From Hyphomicrobiales bacterium (lineage in GTDB: Bacteria > Pseudomonadota > Alphaproteobacteria > Rhizobiales > Beijerinckiaceae), in the NCBI GenBank assembly GCA_028290285.1, contig JAQGKD010000053.1, positions 1-64,000 on the forward strand: a stretch of 64,000 bases of DNA, given 5' to 3'. Positions 42,648-55,074 of the stretch are shown piece by piece. Below the pieces are notes generated by a model that did not search any database, was not told the DNA's origin, and saw only the letters and a program-made list of their open reading frames with translations. Each line of letters begins with the position of its first letter. Positions within the stretch are counted from its first letter, which is position 1. Made by a program: the position numbers and the translations under genes.

Positions 42648-43079
42648 TCAGACCGTCGCGACACGCCGGCCGTGTTCGTCGACGACGCGCTCGCCATCTT
42701 CCTTATAGAATTCGCCGCGCTGCGGGGGAAGCAGGTCCAGCACGAGTTCTGAGGGCCTGCAGAGGCGTACGCCTTGCGGTGTCACCACGAAGGGCCGGTT
42801 CATGAGAACGGGATGAGCCATGATCGCGTCGAGCAGCTTGTCGTCGCTCAGCGCGCGGTCATCGAGCTTCATTTCGCGGAACGGCGTTCCCTTCTCACGC
42901 AAGATGTCACGTACCGTCAGCCCTGCGCGTGTGATGAGATCCTGCACCATGCGGCGTGTTGGAGGCACCTTCAGATACTCGATGACATGCGGCTCGATCC
43001 CGGCGTTGCGAATGAGGCCAAGTACGTTGCGGGACGTCTCGCACGCGGGATTATGATAGATGACGACATCCATTTTCAT
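42648..43079 (-). CDS. arsC: Arsenate reductase, glutaredoxin-coupled type
   Basis: GGAGGAG precedes the ATG by 7-8 bases; 143 residues. Y-H-N-P-A-C13-E-T-S-R is the active-site loop of ArsC. The substrate Arg residues lie in R-P-F-V-V-T-P and R-L-C-R-P-S-E. It reduces arsenate to arsenite with glutathione and glutaredoxin in the cytosol. No arsR, arsB or acr3 is nearby, so it stands alone here. Confidence 0.88.
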   Translation of the reverse strand: MKMDVVIYHNPACETSRNVLGLIRNAGIEPHVIEYLKVPPTRRMVQDLITRAGLTVRDILREKGTPFREMKLDDRALSDDKLLDAIMAHPVLMNRPFVVTPQGVRLCRPSELVLDLLPPQRGEFYKEDGERVVDEHGRRVATV

Positions 43080-43265
43080 GCTGCATCTCCTCCATTTCGG
43101 CGCTCAGCTTGTCGCTGTCGAGCGATTCGACCGGGAGGTCATGAAAGCCGAATTTTCTTTGGGCGGGAAGCAGGCGGCAGTCACGATTGCTGCGTCCTCC
43201 GGAAATAACCGCGAGAGCATCGCCAGAAGTCTCAGAAGGTGCGTTCAGCCTGCCGCTCAGCCCAG

Positions 43266-44348
43266 CTACTGCTCGTGGGAGGCCGCGCGCGGATAGTGGG
43301 CCACGGTCGCAAGCAGATCTGTCTGCGTGATCATGCCGACGGGGCGGCGTTCACCATCGATCACGATGACCGCGTGCCTCTTTCCGTCACTGAGCTTTGT
43401 GACGAGGCCGAATGCCGGGGCTTCCGGGACGCTGGTCAAAGCCTCGACCATGGCGTCCGCGACGAGTTTCGATTGCTGGCCCAGCTCCCGCAGGCCGAGC
43501 GCGCCGAGCAGTCGTCCGTGATCGTCGACAACCGGCAAAGTACGAATAGCGTGTTTCAGCATCAGCGCATGCGCCGAGGTCAATGGTGAGCTGTCTTTGA
43601 TCGTAACGAGGTCGCGCGACATCACGTCGTCACAGCGCGGATCTCCGAGCCTCCGGGCAAAAGAGCGCAGCTCGATGCGGCGAAGCAATGTATCGAGATC
43701 CTCGCGCGCGATGTCGAAGGTCTCGCCAATATCTTCCAGCGCGGCATCAACATCGGTCGTATCGAATCCCACGCGTGTTTCCGGTGCTGGGTCTTTGGTG
43801 CCGTGCGGATTGGCCGCCAGGGCCACAGCTGCATGAGGGTATGAATGTCGGGAAAACTTGTGAAACAGCCAGCCCAGCGCGACGAGCGCTGCCGAGTTGG
43901 CCGCAACGGGTAGCAACGCAAATTTGTACCCGGCGGCTAGCACCGTCGGTCCCCCGAGCACGGCTGTCAGGGCTGCGGCGCCGCCGGGCGGATGAAGACA
44001 GCGCCCGAAAGACATCCCGGCGATCGCGAGCGACACGGCAACGGCACTGGCGATGAGGGGGTCATGAATGACTCCACCGACTGCGATCCCGACCAGCGCT
44101 CCAAGCGTATTGCCGCCGATCACCGACCACGGCTGGGCCAGAGGGCTCGCAGGCACCGCGAAAACGAGGACGGCGGAAGCCCCCATGGGGGCGACGAGGT
44201 ATGGCAGGCTTGCATCACGCCCGAATGCCAGCAATCCGACCAGGGCGGTCACACCGATGCCGGCCAATGCGCCGACACAGCAGATCATCCGATCAAGGAG
44301 CTTGGCGCCTGCCAGGCTTGGAACAAACAGTCGCGACGGGATCTTCAA
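43266..44348 (-). CDS. HPP-family membrane protein with two CBS domains
   Basis: This 360-residue protein has four predicted membrane helices in residues 15-170, with the family motif G-R-C-L-H-P-P-G-G-A-A-A-L at about 115. A linker (170-230) follows, then two CBS domains (about 240-295 and 305-355) ending in G-M-I-T-Q-T-D-L-L-A. HPP proteins of cyanobacteria and chloroplasts have been reported to transport nitrite. CBS domains usually sense adenine nucleotides. A copper nitrite reductase lies just beyond the divergent region, so nitrite transport is a reasonable inference. A 52-residue membrane protein is encoded 49 bases upstream, probably in one transcript. Confidence 0.85.
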   Translation of the reverse strand: MKIPSRLFVPSLAGAKLLDRMICCVGALAGIGVTALVGLLAFGRDASLPYLVAPMGASAVLVFAVPASPLAQPWSVIGGNTLGALVGIAVGGVIHDPLIASAVAVSLAIAGMSFGRCLHPPGGAAALTAVLGGPTVLAAGYKFALLPVAANSAALVALGWLFHKFSRHSYPHAAVALAANPHGTKDPAPETRVGFDTTDVDAALEDIGETFDIAREDLDTLLRRIELRSFARRLGDPRCDDVMSRDLVTIKDSSPLTSAHALMLKHAIRTLPVVDDHGRLLGALGLRELGQQSKLVADAMVEALTSVPEAPAFGLVTKLSDGKRHAVIVIDGERRPVGMITQTDLLATVAHYPRAASHEQ

Positions 44349-44397
44349 AAGCTACTCTTTTTTTTCGGGTCCGACTGCCGAAGCAAACGACGAGCAA

Positions 44398-44556
44398 TCA
44401 AGCCAGATAGAACGCGATGGTTGCTCCGATGAGATTCCAGAACAGCATATTGATGAGGGTTCGCATCATCCCGCGGTCGTCGTTTGCAACGATGCCGGCG
44501 AAATCCGAAACCAGGTTTCCCGGGAGAAGAAAGACCTTTGTAAGAGTGGCAAGCAT
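44398..44556 (-). CDS. 52-residue single-pass membrane protein
   Basis: This gene is shorter than common ORF cut-offs. Its ATG has an excellent AAAGGAG ribosome site 6 bases upstream. The protein starts M-L-A-T-L-T-K-V-F-L-L-P-G-N-L-V. A short charged loop A-N-D-D-R-G-M-M-R follows, then a membrane helix L-I-N-M-L-F-W-N-L-I-G-A-T-I-A-F. The stop is followed after 49 bases by the HPP-CBS gene on the same strand. Charge pattern and composition look genuinely coding. The function is unknown; a small partner of the HPP protein is the obvious guess. Confidence 0.7.
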   Translation of the reverse strand: MLATLTKVFLLPGNLVSDFAGIVANDDRGMMRTLINMLFWNLIGATIAFYLA

Positions 44557-44595
44557 GGCGTGCTCCTTTCCGGCTCTCTCTCGACTAGCGCCTTA

Positions 44596-44618
44596 AAGAT
44601 GCATTGTAAATACCTGTT
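44596..44618 (-). promoter_or_regulatory. NsrR-like palindromic sequence
   Basis: The 23 bases starting AAGATGCATT match 19 of 23 positions of the palindrome AAGATGCATT-TTA-AATGCATCTT that I recall for NsrR. The first half-site is perfect and the second is degenerate. The centre is about 51 bases upstream of the 52-residue protein gene, in a promoter position. NsrR control by nitric oxide would fit the nitrite context. Confidence 0.35.
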
Positions 44619-44745
44619 TACGTGTTATGAGATGATGCACGTGCGAATCTCGCACGGCAGCGCGGTACGTGTGCGCGTTTGGAGATCTGGCCGACCAAAT
44701 GAAGTCGGCGCGTTTCACTTGGCTCTAATTTCTGAAAAGCGGCGC

Positions 44746-44759
44746 TTGATTGCAATCAG
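44746..44759. promoter_or_regulatory. FNR/FixK/NnrR-type box
   Basis: TTGAT-TGCA-ATCAG matches 13 of 14 positions of the consensus TTGAT-N4-ATCAA. It lies in the divergent region between the HPP-CBS unit and nirK, about 270 bases from the nirK start and 190 from the small gene. Low-oxygen or NO-linked regulation is expected for nirK. Confidence 0.5.
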
Positions 44760-45026
44760 GCGTGCTGCGCGCTGCGTCGTCAGCACGAAAACGATGTTAG
44801 ACTTATTATTGCGATGAGAAGTCAAGAACAAGCTTGCTGGAACACCCATATCGTGACCCTGATTATGAGTGGTTACAATAACCTAATTGCCGTTTAGCGG
44901 CTCTATCTCACTCATGGCGTGCTTGACGGCCTTACCATCTGGCCAAGCATTTCCCTCTGGCGCATCGACGCCATCGGAGCTTTGAACAGGTTGGGATCGC
45001 CGACGGACTGTCCGCGGAGAGACACT

Positions 45027-46511
45027 ATGAAATTCCTGGGTGCTATCGCATTCGCACTTGCCGTGACGTTTGGCTCAGCAGGCGAGGCGCAGCACGCGCA
45101 CCCGCCGGCGAAAGCGCCACCAAAAGTCTCGGTCGCACAATCCCAGTCGCCGCCGCCGGCCGCCGCTGCTGCACCGGCACGCGCAGCCGACACGGTCGCG
45201 ACACCATCCAGCGGAATGATGGCGCATGGGGACATGCACTCCCCGCTCGTATTTACGCTTCGCTCAGGGATCGCGTCGGGCCGCATGGTCTACATCGGTG
45301 TTGGTGGCGATATCAACGATCAGGTCAACCCGTCGCTCACCGTGCATGAGGGCGAGATGGTCCAGATCAACCTCATCAATGGTGAAGGCGCTGAACACGA
45401 CATCGTCGTCGACCAATATGCGGCGCGCTCCGGCCGTATCGTCGCCAAGGGCGCCAGTAGCACGATTTCTTTCTCCGCCACCAGGACGGGTGATTTCGCT
45501 TATTACTGTTCCCTGCCTGGACACAGGGAAGCCGGCATGGAGGGCCTGATCAAGGTTCTTCCTGGCGCCCGCTCGGCCGCGACGCAGATTGCACCCGACA
45601 TCAGCCGGGATCCATCGGACCTGCCCCCACCCATCCATGCGCGCGCGCCGCGTGTGGTCCGTGTCGATCTTGAAACCGTCGAGATGGCCGGTCAACTCGA
45701 CAACAAGACGAGCTACAATTTCTGGACGTTCAACGGGAAGGTACCCGGCCCGTTCATCCGCGTGCGCGTCGGCGACACTGTCGAGGTTCACCTCACCAAC
45801 AAATCAGATAGCATGATGGTGCATTCCGTCGATTTCCATGCCGCGACGGGGCCCGGAGGCGGCGCTGAGTTCACGCAAGCCGAGCCGGGACAAGAAAAGA
45901 TCGTGACGTTCAAGGCCATCATTCCTGGGCTTTTCGTCTATCATTGCGCGACGCCGATGGTTGCTCATCACATCACCAACGGCATGTACGGCCTGATCCT
46001 GGTCGAGCCGGAAGGCGGTCTGCCGCAGGTGGATCGCGAATTCTATGTCATGCAGGGCGAACTCTACACGGCCAAGCCTTTCGGCACGCAGGGCGAGCAG
46101 GAAATGGATTACGAGAAGCTCGTCTCGGAGCGTCCCGAATATTTCCTCTTCAACGGCGCGGTCGGCGCATTGACCAAGAACCATCCGATGCGCGCCCGCG
46201 TCGGCGAGACGATCCGCATCTTCTTCGGTGTCGGCGGCCCCAACTTCACATCGTCGCTGCATCTCATCGGTGAAATGTTCGATCACGTGTATCAGAGCGC
46301 CAGCCTCGGAAGCCCGCCGCTGACCGGTGTCCAGACGGTGTCTGTCCCGCCCGGTGGAGCAACGGTCGTCGATCTCAAGGTCGATCGCGCTGGCAAGTAC
46401 ACGCTCGTCGATCACGCCTTGTCGCGCGCCGAGCGTGGGCTTGCAGGCTTCCTGATCGTCGAGGGGCCGGGAGAAGATGACCTGATGCATTCAGGGGCTG
46501 CTGCTCAGTAA
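45027..46511 (+). CDS. nirK: Copper nitrite reductase with extra N-terminal cupredoxin domain
   Basis: The ATG at 45027 follows GGAGAG; 494 residues with a signal peptide and a Pro/Ala-rich linker to about residue 70. An extra cupredoxin domain (about 75-180) has a full type 1 copper set H124, C161, H166, M171. The NirK core follows: type 1 ligands H266, C307, H315, M320; type 2 ligands H271, H306, H463; catalytic D269 and H412. C307 and H315 are one residue closer than in the Alcaligenes enzyme. The three-domain plan matches the Hyphomicrobium denitrificans nitrite reductase. It reduces nitrite to NO in the periplasm, and the extra domain probably carries electrons. Confidence 0.92.
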   Translation: MKFLGAIAFALAVTFGSAGEAQHAHPPAKAPPKVSVAQSQSPPPAAAAAPARAADTVATPSSGMMAHGDMHSPLVFTLRSGIASGRMVYIGVGGDINDQVNPSLTVHEGEMVQINLINGEGAEHDIVVDQYAARSGRIVAKGASSTISFSATRTGDFAYYCSLPGHREAGMEGLIKVLPGARSAATQIAPDISRDPSDLPPPIHARAPRVVRVDLETVEMAGQLDNKTSYNFWTFNGKVPGPFIRVRVGDTVEVHLTNKSDSMMVHSVDFHAATGPGGGAEFTQAEPGQEKIVTFKAIIPGLFVYHCATPMVAHHITNGMYGLILVEPEGGLPQVDREFYVMQGELYTAKPFGTQGEQEMDYEKLVSERPEYFLFNGAVGALTKNHPMRARVGETIRIFFGVGGPNFTSSLHLIGEMFDHVYQSASLGSPPLTGVQTVSVPPGGATVVDLKVDRAGKYTLVDHALSRAERGLAGFLIVEGPGEDDLMHSGAAAQ

Positions 46512-46543
46512 GGTCAGCATCGCGTGGTGTTGACTAGAAAGAA

Positions 46544-46577
46544 AAGCCGGCCGGGAAATGACCCGGCCGGCTTTTTC
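46544..46577. terminator. Bidirectional terminator after nirK
   Basis: AAGCCGGCCGGG-AAATGA-CCCGGCCGGCTT is a perfect 12-bp stem with T-runs on both sides (CTTTTTC forward, CTTTTCTTTC reverse). It ends nirK and could end a leftward transcript from 46655. Confidence 0.88.
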
Positions 46578-46586
46578 AGGTTGAGT

Positions 46587-46655
46587 TCAGTGTCCGAGAA
46601 GCCGAAGGCCTGGCTCGTTGGGCGCAGTTTTCGCGGGCAAGTTGCCAACGTACAT
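46587..46655 (-). CDS. Possible 22-residue peptide gene
   Basis: An ATG at 46655, preceded by AAAAGGAG at short spacing, opens a frame reading M-Y-V-G-N-L-P-A-K-T-A-P-N-E-P-G and ending L-R-L-L-G-H. The stop lies 10 bases before the bidirectional terminator. The open frame continues upstream with charged residues, so a longer form is possible. Real coding is unproven. Confidence 0.3.
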   Translation of the reverse strand: MYVGNLPAKTAPNEPGLRLLGH

Positions 46656-46833
46656 CGACTCCTTTTCCTGCTCTTTTGAACTTCTGGAGCGAACGGCAAG
46701 ACCTGCGCGCGTTCCCGGGATGGATAATCTCTCAGCGGATCCGACGAGCGCTTAAGCCGTTCTTGACCTTACTGGCTTACACGGAGGGAAGCTTCGAGGT
46801 GCTGAGGCTGTCACGGCTTCGGGAGATTTTTTC

Positions 46834-47976
46834 ATGGCGTTGCAATCATTGCGCGTCCTCATCGTCGGCGGTTATGGCGTCTTCGGCGGTCGGCTTATCC
46901 AGCTCTTGGCGGACGAGCCCGGCCTGACGCTGATAGTCGCAGGGCGATCAAGGGCCAAGGCGGAAGCTTACTGCCGCGGTGTCGCTGGTCGCGCGATTGT
47001 TCTTCCCGAGGTCATCGATAGAGACGCCGACATCAAAGGCCAGGTCGCCCGCCTTCGTCCGGATGTAGTCGTGGACGCCGCAGGCCCGTTCCAGGCTTAC
47101 GGCGTCGATCCGTATCGGGTGGCGGAGGCGGCGCTGGCCGCCGGTGCCGACTACCTTGACCTAGCCGACGCGCCCGATTTCGTTGCCGGCATAGATCGCC
47201 TCAATTCGATAGCTCACGATCATGGGCGGTTCGCAATTTCCGGCGCCAGCACATGCCCGGCACTGACGGCCGCCGTCGTTCGTCACCTGGCCACGGGGGG
47301 CTCCCGCGTCGAGAGTATCGAAGCCGGAATCGCGCCGTCGGCGCGAGCCGATATGGGTCTCAGCGTCATGCGCGCCATCGCGGGCTATGCTGGCCGCGAT
47401 TTGAAAATCGTGTGCGGCGGCCGGAGCAGGCACGCCACCGCGCTTGTCGACTCTCGGCGTCACACGATTTCGCCGCCGGGCGTGCAGGCACTGAAGGAGC
47501 GCCTGTTCTCGTTGGTCGATGTCCCAGATCTCCGGCTCCTGCCGAAGCAATGGCCCGACCTCCAATCCATCTGGTTCGGAGCTGGGCCGGCTCCTGTCAT
47601 CCTGCACAGGGCCTTCGTGGCGCTGGCTTGGCTATCGCATCGGGGCGTGTTGCCGTCGCTCGCTCCAGCCGCCCAACTGCTATACCGCGCGCGCAAGTTC
47701 CTGAAGTGGGGCGAGCATCGCGGCGGGATGTTTGTGGTCGTCGAAGGAGTCGATGCGAACTGCGATCGAATTCGACGCGAGTGGAGCCTGATCGCAGAAG
47801 GCGATGATGGCCCCTTCATCCCAGCCATGGCCTCCGCGGCTCTCATTTTAAAGCGACGGGATGGCCTCGGGCCAGCGGCTGGCGCCCGCGCGGCAACGCG
47901 CGAGCTCGACTATGCTGACTTCGAGAGGTTCTTCGCAACCAAGCGGATCACCGCTGGGCAGCGCACCCTCGATTGA
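46834..47976 (+). CDS. Saccharopine dehydrogenase-like NAD(P)-binding oxidoreductase
   Basis: This 380-residue protein starts V-L-I-V-G-G-Y-G-V-F-G-G-R (8-20), a variant Rossmann loop. V-D-A-A-G-P-F-Q, A-D-Y-L-D-L-A-D and I-S-G-A-S-T-C-P follow, as in saccharopine dehydrogenase NADP-binding (Sacchrp_dh_NADP) proteins. The C-terminal half has no clear lysine-pathway features. It is probably a cytosolic reductase of unknown substrate. It stands alone between nirK and gyrB, and its 3' end is 32 bases from the convergent gyrB. Confidence 0.75.
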   Translation: MALQSLRVLIVGGYGVFGGRLIQLLADEPGLTLIVAGRSRAKAEAYCRGVAGRAIVLPEVIDRDADIKGQVARLRPDVVVDAAGPFQAYGVDPYRVAEAALAAGADYLDLADAPDFVAGIDRLNSIAHDHGRFAISGASTCPALTAAVVRHLATGGSRVESIEAGIAPSARADMGLSVMRAIAGYAGRDLKIVCGGRSRHATALVDSRRHTISPPGVQALKERLFSLVDVPDLRLLPKQWPDLQSIWFGAGPAPVILHRAFVALAWLSHRGVLPSLAPAAQLLYRARKFLKWGEHRGGMFVVVEGVDANCDRIRREWSLIAEGDDGPFIPAMASAALILKRRDGLGPAAGARAATRELDYADFERFFATKRITAGQRTLD

Positions 47977-48008
47977 GGCTGTTTGGTTTTCGAAGAAACC
48001 AATGCGAT

Positions 48009-52434
<4,426 letters not shown>

Positions 52435-52437
52435 GTT

Positions 52438-53634
52438 TCAGCTTTTTCCCGTCGCGGGCGACGACATGCGTGTGATGTTGCCCAGCGTGACGGACAGCAT
52501 GGTGGCGCGTGGCGCGATGTCGGCGAAGGCCGCCGGATCCGCTCCCGTCATCCAGACCTGTGCGCCAAGACGCGCAAGTCCGTCGTAAAGGGCGGCGCGG
52601 CGAACCGGATCGAAATGGGCGGCGATTTCGTCGAGGAGGACAAAGGGCGCCATGCCGCTCATGGAGGCGACGAGCCGCGCATGCGCGAGCACGAGGCCGA
52701 CGAGAAGCGCCTTCTGTTCGCCGGTGGAGGAGCGCGCAGCGTCTGCGTTCTTGGGGCCGTGGCGCACGATGAGATCACTCGCCTGCGGGCCGATGAGCGT
52801 TCGGCCCGCAGCCGCATCACGTCCGCGATTGGCGCGCAGGATCGCACGATAGCGTTCCTCGACTTCCAGCGCCGGATGGTCGGGGATCATGGCTTCGAGT
52901 TCGCCGGCGAGCGCCAGTTCGGCCCAGGGAAAGGGTGAGGCATCGTCGCGCTCGGCCGCCACGAGACTTGCGAGCCGGGAGACCGTTTCGCTGCGCGCGG
53001 CGGCAACCGCCACCGCGAGTTCGGCGATCTCGCGTTCGGCCGCGTCGAGCCAGACGATGTCCGACGTTTGATCCTCGAGCAGCCGGTTGCGATTGCGCAA
53101 GGCGCGTTCCAGCGCGCTGACGCGCGGCCCGTGATCGGCATCCACCGCCAGCACGAGACGATCGAGAAAGCGGCGGCGCTCACCTGCGGGGCCGGTGAAA
53201 AGGCCGTCCATGGCGGGTGTCAGCCAGACGACCCGCACATGGTCGGAAAAAGCGCGCGCCGAGCCGACGGGCGCGCGATCGATGCGGCATCGGCGCGTCT
53301 GCGGCTGGGCGGTTTCCGGCGGCTCGACGCCCGTGCCCAGCTGCACGCTCATGTCGCCGTCGTCGACTTCGACGGACACGGCCCAGCCGCCGGAGCCGCC
53401 TTCCCGCGCGCAATCGGCGAGATCGGCCCGGCGAAGCCCGCGACCTGGGGTCAGCAGTGAGAGCGCTTCGAGAACATTGGTCTTGCCTGCGCCGTTCTCG
53501 CCCGTGAGGACGATCAGATCGCCCTCGATCTCCAGATCGAGGCTCGCATAGGAGCGGAAATCGGAGAGGACGAGGCGTCTGACCTTGGGCCGGCGAATCG
53601 GCGCGACACAGGACGGGTCAAAAACGAAAGTCAT
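52438..53634 (-). CDS. recF: DNA replication and repair protein RecF
   Basis: The ATG at 53634 gives 398 residues, near the usual length. L-T-G-E-N-G-A-G-K-T at 43-52 is the Walker A loop of SMC-like ATPases. F-R-S-Y upstream is conserved in RecF. S-S-T-G-E-Q-K-A-L-L is the ABC signature and F-V-L-L-D-E-I-A-A-H-F-D is Walker B with D-loop. It loads RecR/RecO at single-strand gaps. It lies 82 bases after dnaN and is tightly followed by recQ. Confidence 0.93.
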   Translation of the reverse strand: MTFVFDPSCVAPIRRPKVRRLVLSDFRSYASLDLEIEGDLIVLTGENGAGKTNVLEALSLLTPGRGLRRADLADCAREGGSGGWAVSVEVDDGDMSVQLGTGVEPPETAQPQTRRCRIDRAPVGSARAFSDHVRVVWLTPAMDGLFTGPAGERRRFLDRLVLAVDADHGPRVSALERALRNRNRLLEDQTSDIVWLDAAEREIAELAVAVAAARSETVSRLASLVAAERDDASPFPWAELALAGELEAMIPDHPALEVEERYRAILRANRGRDAAAGRTLIGPQASDLIVRHGPKNADAARSSTGEQKALLVGLVLAHARLVASMSGMAPFVLLDEIAAHFDPVRRAALYDGLARLGAQVWMTGADPAAFADIAPRATMLSVTLGNITRMSSPATGKS

Positions 53635-53716
53635 GGCCCCGATGTCGCACGATCCTGCGCTTGGGGAAACCTGCGGCGGCAACAAAGCGCGTGACGCTTT
53701 GACGCCGCACGCGCAT

Positions 53717-54835
53717 TTACACACGCATCGGCATGAGAACGTACAGCGCGGCGGCTCCGTCGCGGTCCTGAATCAGCGTCGGCGAACCGGGATCGGCGAG
53801 TTTGAAGACTGCCGTGTCGGAGTCGAGCTGGTTGGTGATGTCGAGCAGGTAGCGCGCGTTGAAGCCGATTTCAATCGGACCGGCGTCGTAATCGACTTCC
53901 AGCTCCTCGGTCGCCGAACCTGAATCCGGGTTGGTAACGGACAAGGTCAGTCGGCCATCGGCCAGCGACAGTTTCACGGCGCGGCCACGCTCGGATGAGA
54001 TGGTCGAGACACGGTCGACCGCCGCCGCGAAGGGCGCGCAATCGATGACCAGACGCTTGTCGTTGCCGGAGGGAATGACACGCGCATAGTCGGGGAAGGT
54101 GCCGTCGATCAGCTTGGAGGTCAGCACCACGTCACCGAAGGTGAAGCGCGCCTTGGTGGTCGACAGTTCGACCAGCACTTCCGCGTTCACGTCCTCGACG
54201 AGCTTCTGCACTTCGGCGACAGCCTTGCGCGGCACGATGATACCCGGCATTCCGGCCGATCCGGCGGGCGCGGGAATTTCGACGCGCGCGAGGCGGTGAC
54301 CGTCGGTCGCGACGGCGCGCAGCATGGTGTGTCCGTCAACCTCGGTCGTGTGCACGAAAATACCGTTGAGATAGTAGCGCGTTTCCTCCGTAGAGATCGC
54401 GAATTGGGTCTTGTCGATCAGCTTCTTCAGGTCACCGGCAGGAAGCGTGAAGCGATGCGTCAGGTCGCCGGCGTTGAGATCCGGGAAGTCGCTCTCGGGC
54501 AGGGCCTGCAGGGTGAAGCGCGAGCGTCCGGAGCGCAGAAGGAGCTGGCCCGTATCACCGGCCGTCTCCAGCGAAACCTGCGCGCCATCGGGCAGTTTGC
54601 GAACGATGTCGTAGAGAACATGGGCTGGCAGCGTAGTCGCGCCGGCCTGCCCGACATCCGCGCCGAGGCTCTCGGTGACCTCGAGGTCGAGATCGGTCGC
54701 CTTCAGCAGCAGCCGCCCATCGGCCGCCCGCAAGAGCACGTTGGAGAGGATCGGGATCGTGTTGCGGCGTTCGACCACGCGATGCACATGGCCCAGCGAT
54801 TTGAGAAGCGCCGCTCTTTCGAGAGTGACTTTCAT
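53717..54835 (-). CDS. dnaN: DNA polymerase III beta subunit (sliding clamp)
   Basis: I start at the ATG at 54835 (M-K-V-T-L-E-R-A-A-L-L-K-S-L), eight codons into the open frame, giving 372 residues as in other alphaproteobacteria. Markers are N-T-I-P-I-L-S-N-V-L-L, A-T-D-L-D-L-E-V, A-T-D-G-H-R-L-A and the C-terminal M-P-M-R-V, which contacts clamp-binding partners. The ring of two clamps tethers polymerase III to DNA. It is first in the dnaN-recF-recQ-gyrB series; dnaA is not adjacent. Confidence 0.96.
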   Translation of the reverse strand: MKVTLERAALLKSLGHVHRVVERRNTIPILSNVLLRAADGRLLLKATDLDLEVTESLGADVGQAGATTLPAHVLYDIVRKLPDGAQVSLETAGDTGQLLLRSGRSRFTLQALPESDFPDLNAGDLTHRFTLPAGDLKKLIDKTQFAISTEETRYYLNGIFVHTTEVDGHTMLRAVATDGHRLARVEIPAPAGSAGMPGIIVPRKAVAEVQKLVEDVNAEVLVELSTTKARFTFGDVVLTSKLIDGTFPDYARVIPSGNDKRLVIDCAPFAAAVDRVSTISSERGRAVKLSLADGRLTLSVTNPDSGSATEELEVDYDAGPIEIGFNARYLLDITNQLDSDTAVFKLADPGSPTLIQDRDGAAALYVLMPMRV

Positions 54836-55074
54836 GGGCCCAGATCCATCCTGCTGCATGCGTGAAGCCCCGGCCGGAGTGCCGGGGGCGCGACTTTGAC
54901 TTGAGCCCGCCCGGAGGGCAAGCGCGACCTTGGCGACAACGCCCGGTCCCGGCGTTTCTTCCCCATGTTTCTGTGACGCCTTACGGGTGGCGCTGTGTGC
55001 GGCAGGCTTAACCGGCCCTTAATCCGCCGAGATTAATCTCGACAGATGGCCGCTGTCCAACCTCGGGAACGGCA

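Noticed and set aside
44809-44825. TTGCGATGAGAAGTCAA as an FNR-type box
   Set aside because: The spacing between half-sites is three bases too long; the site at 44746 fits much better.
54836-55074. Replication origin between dnaN and the PBP gene
   Set aside because: No DnaA boxes of the TTATCCACA type or AT-rich unwinding region are visible, and dnaA is absent.
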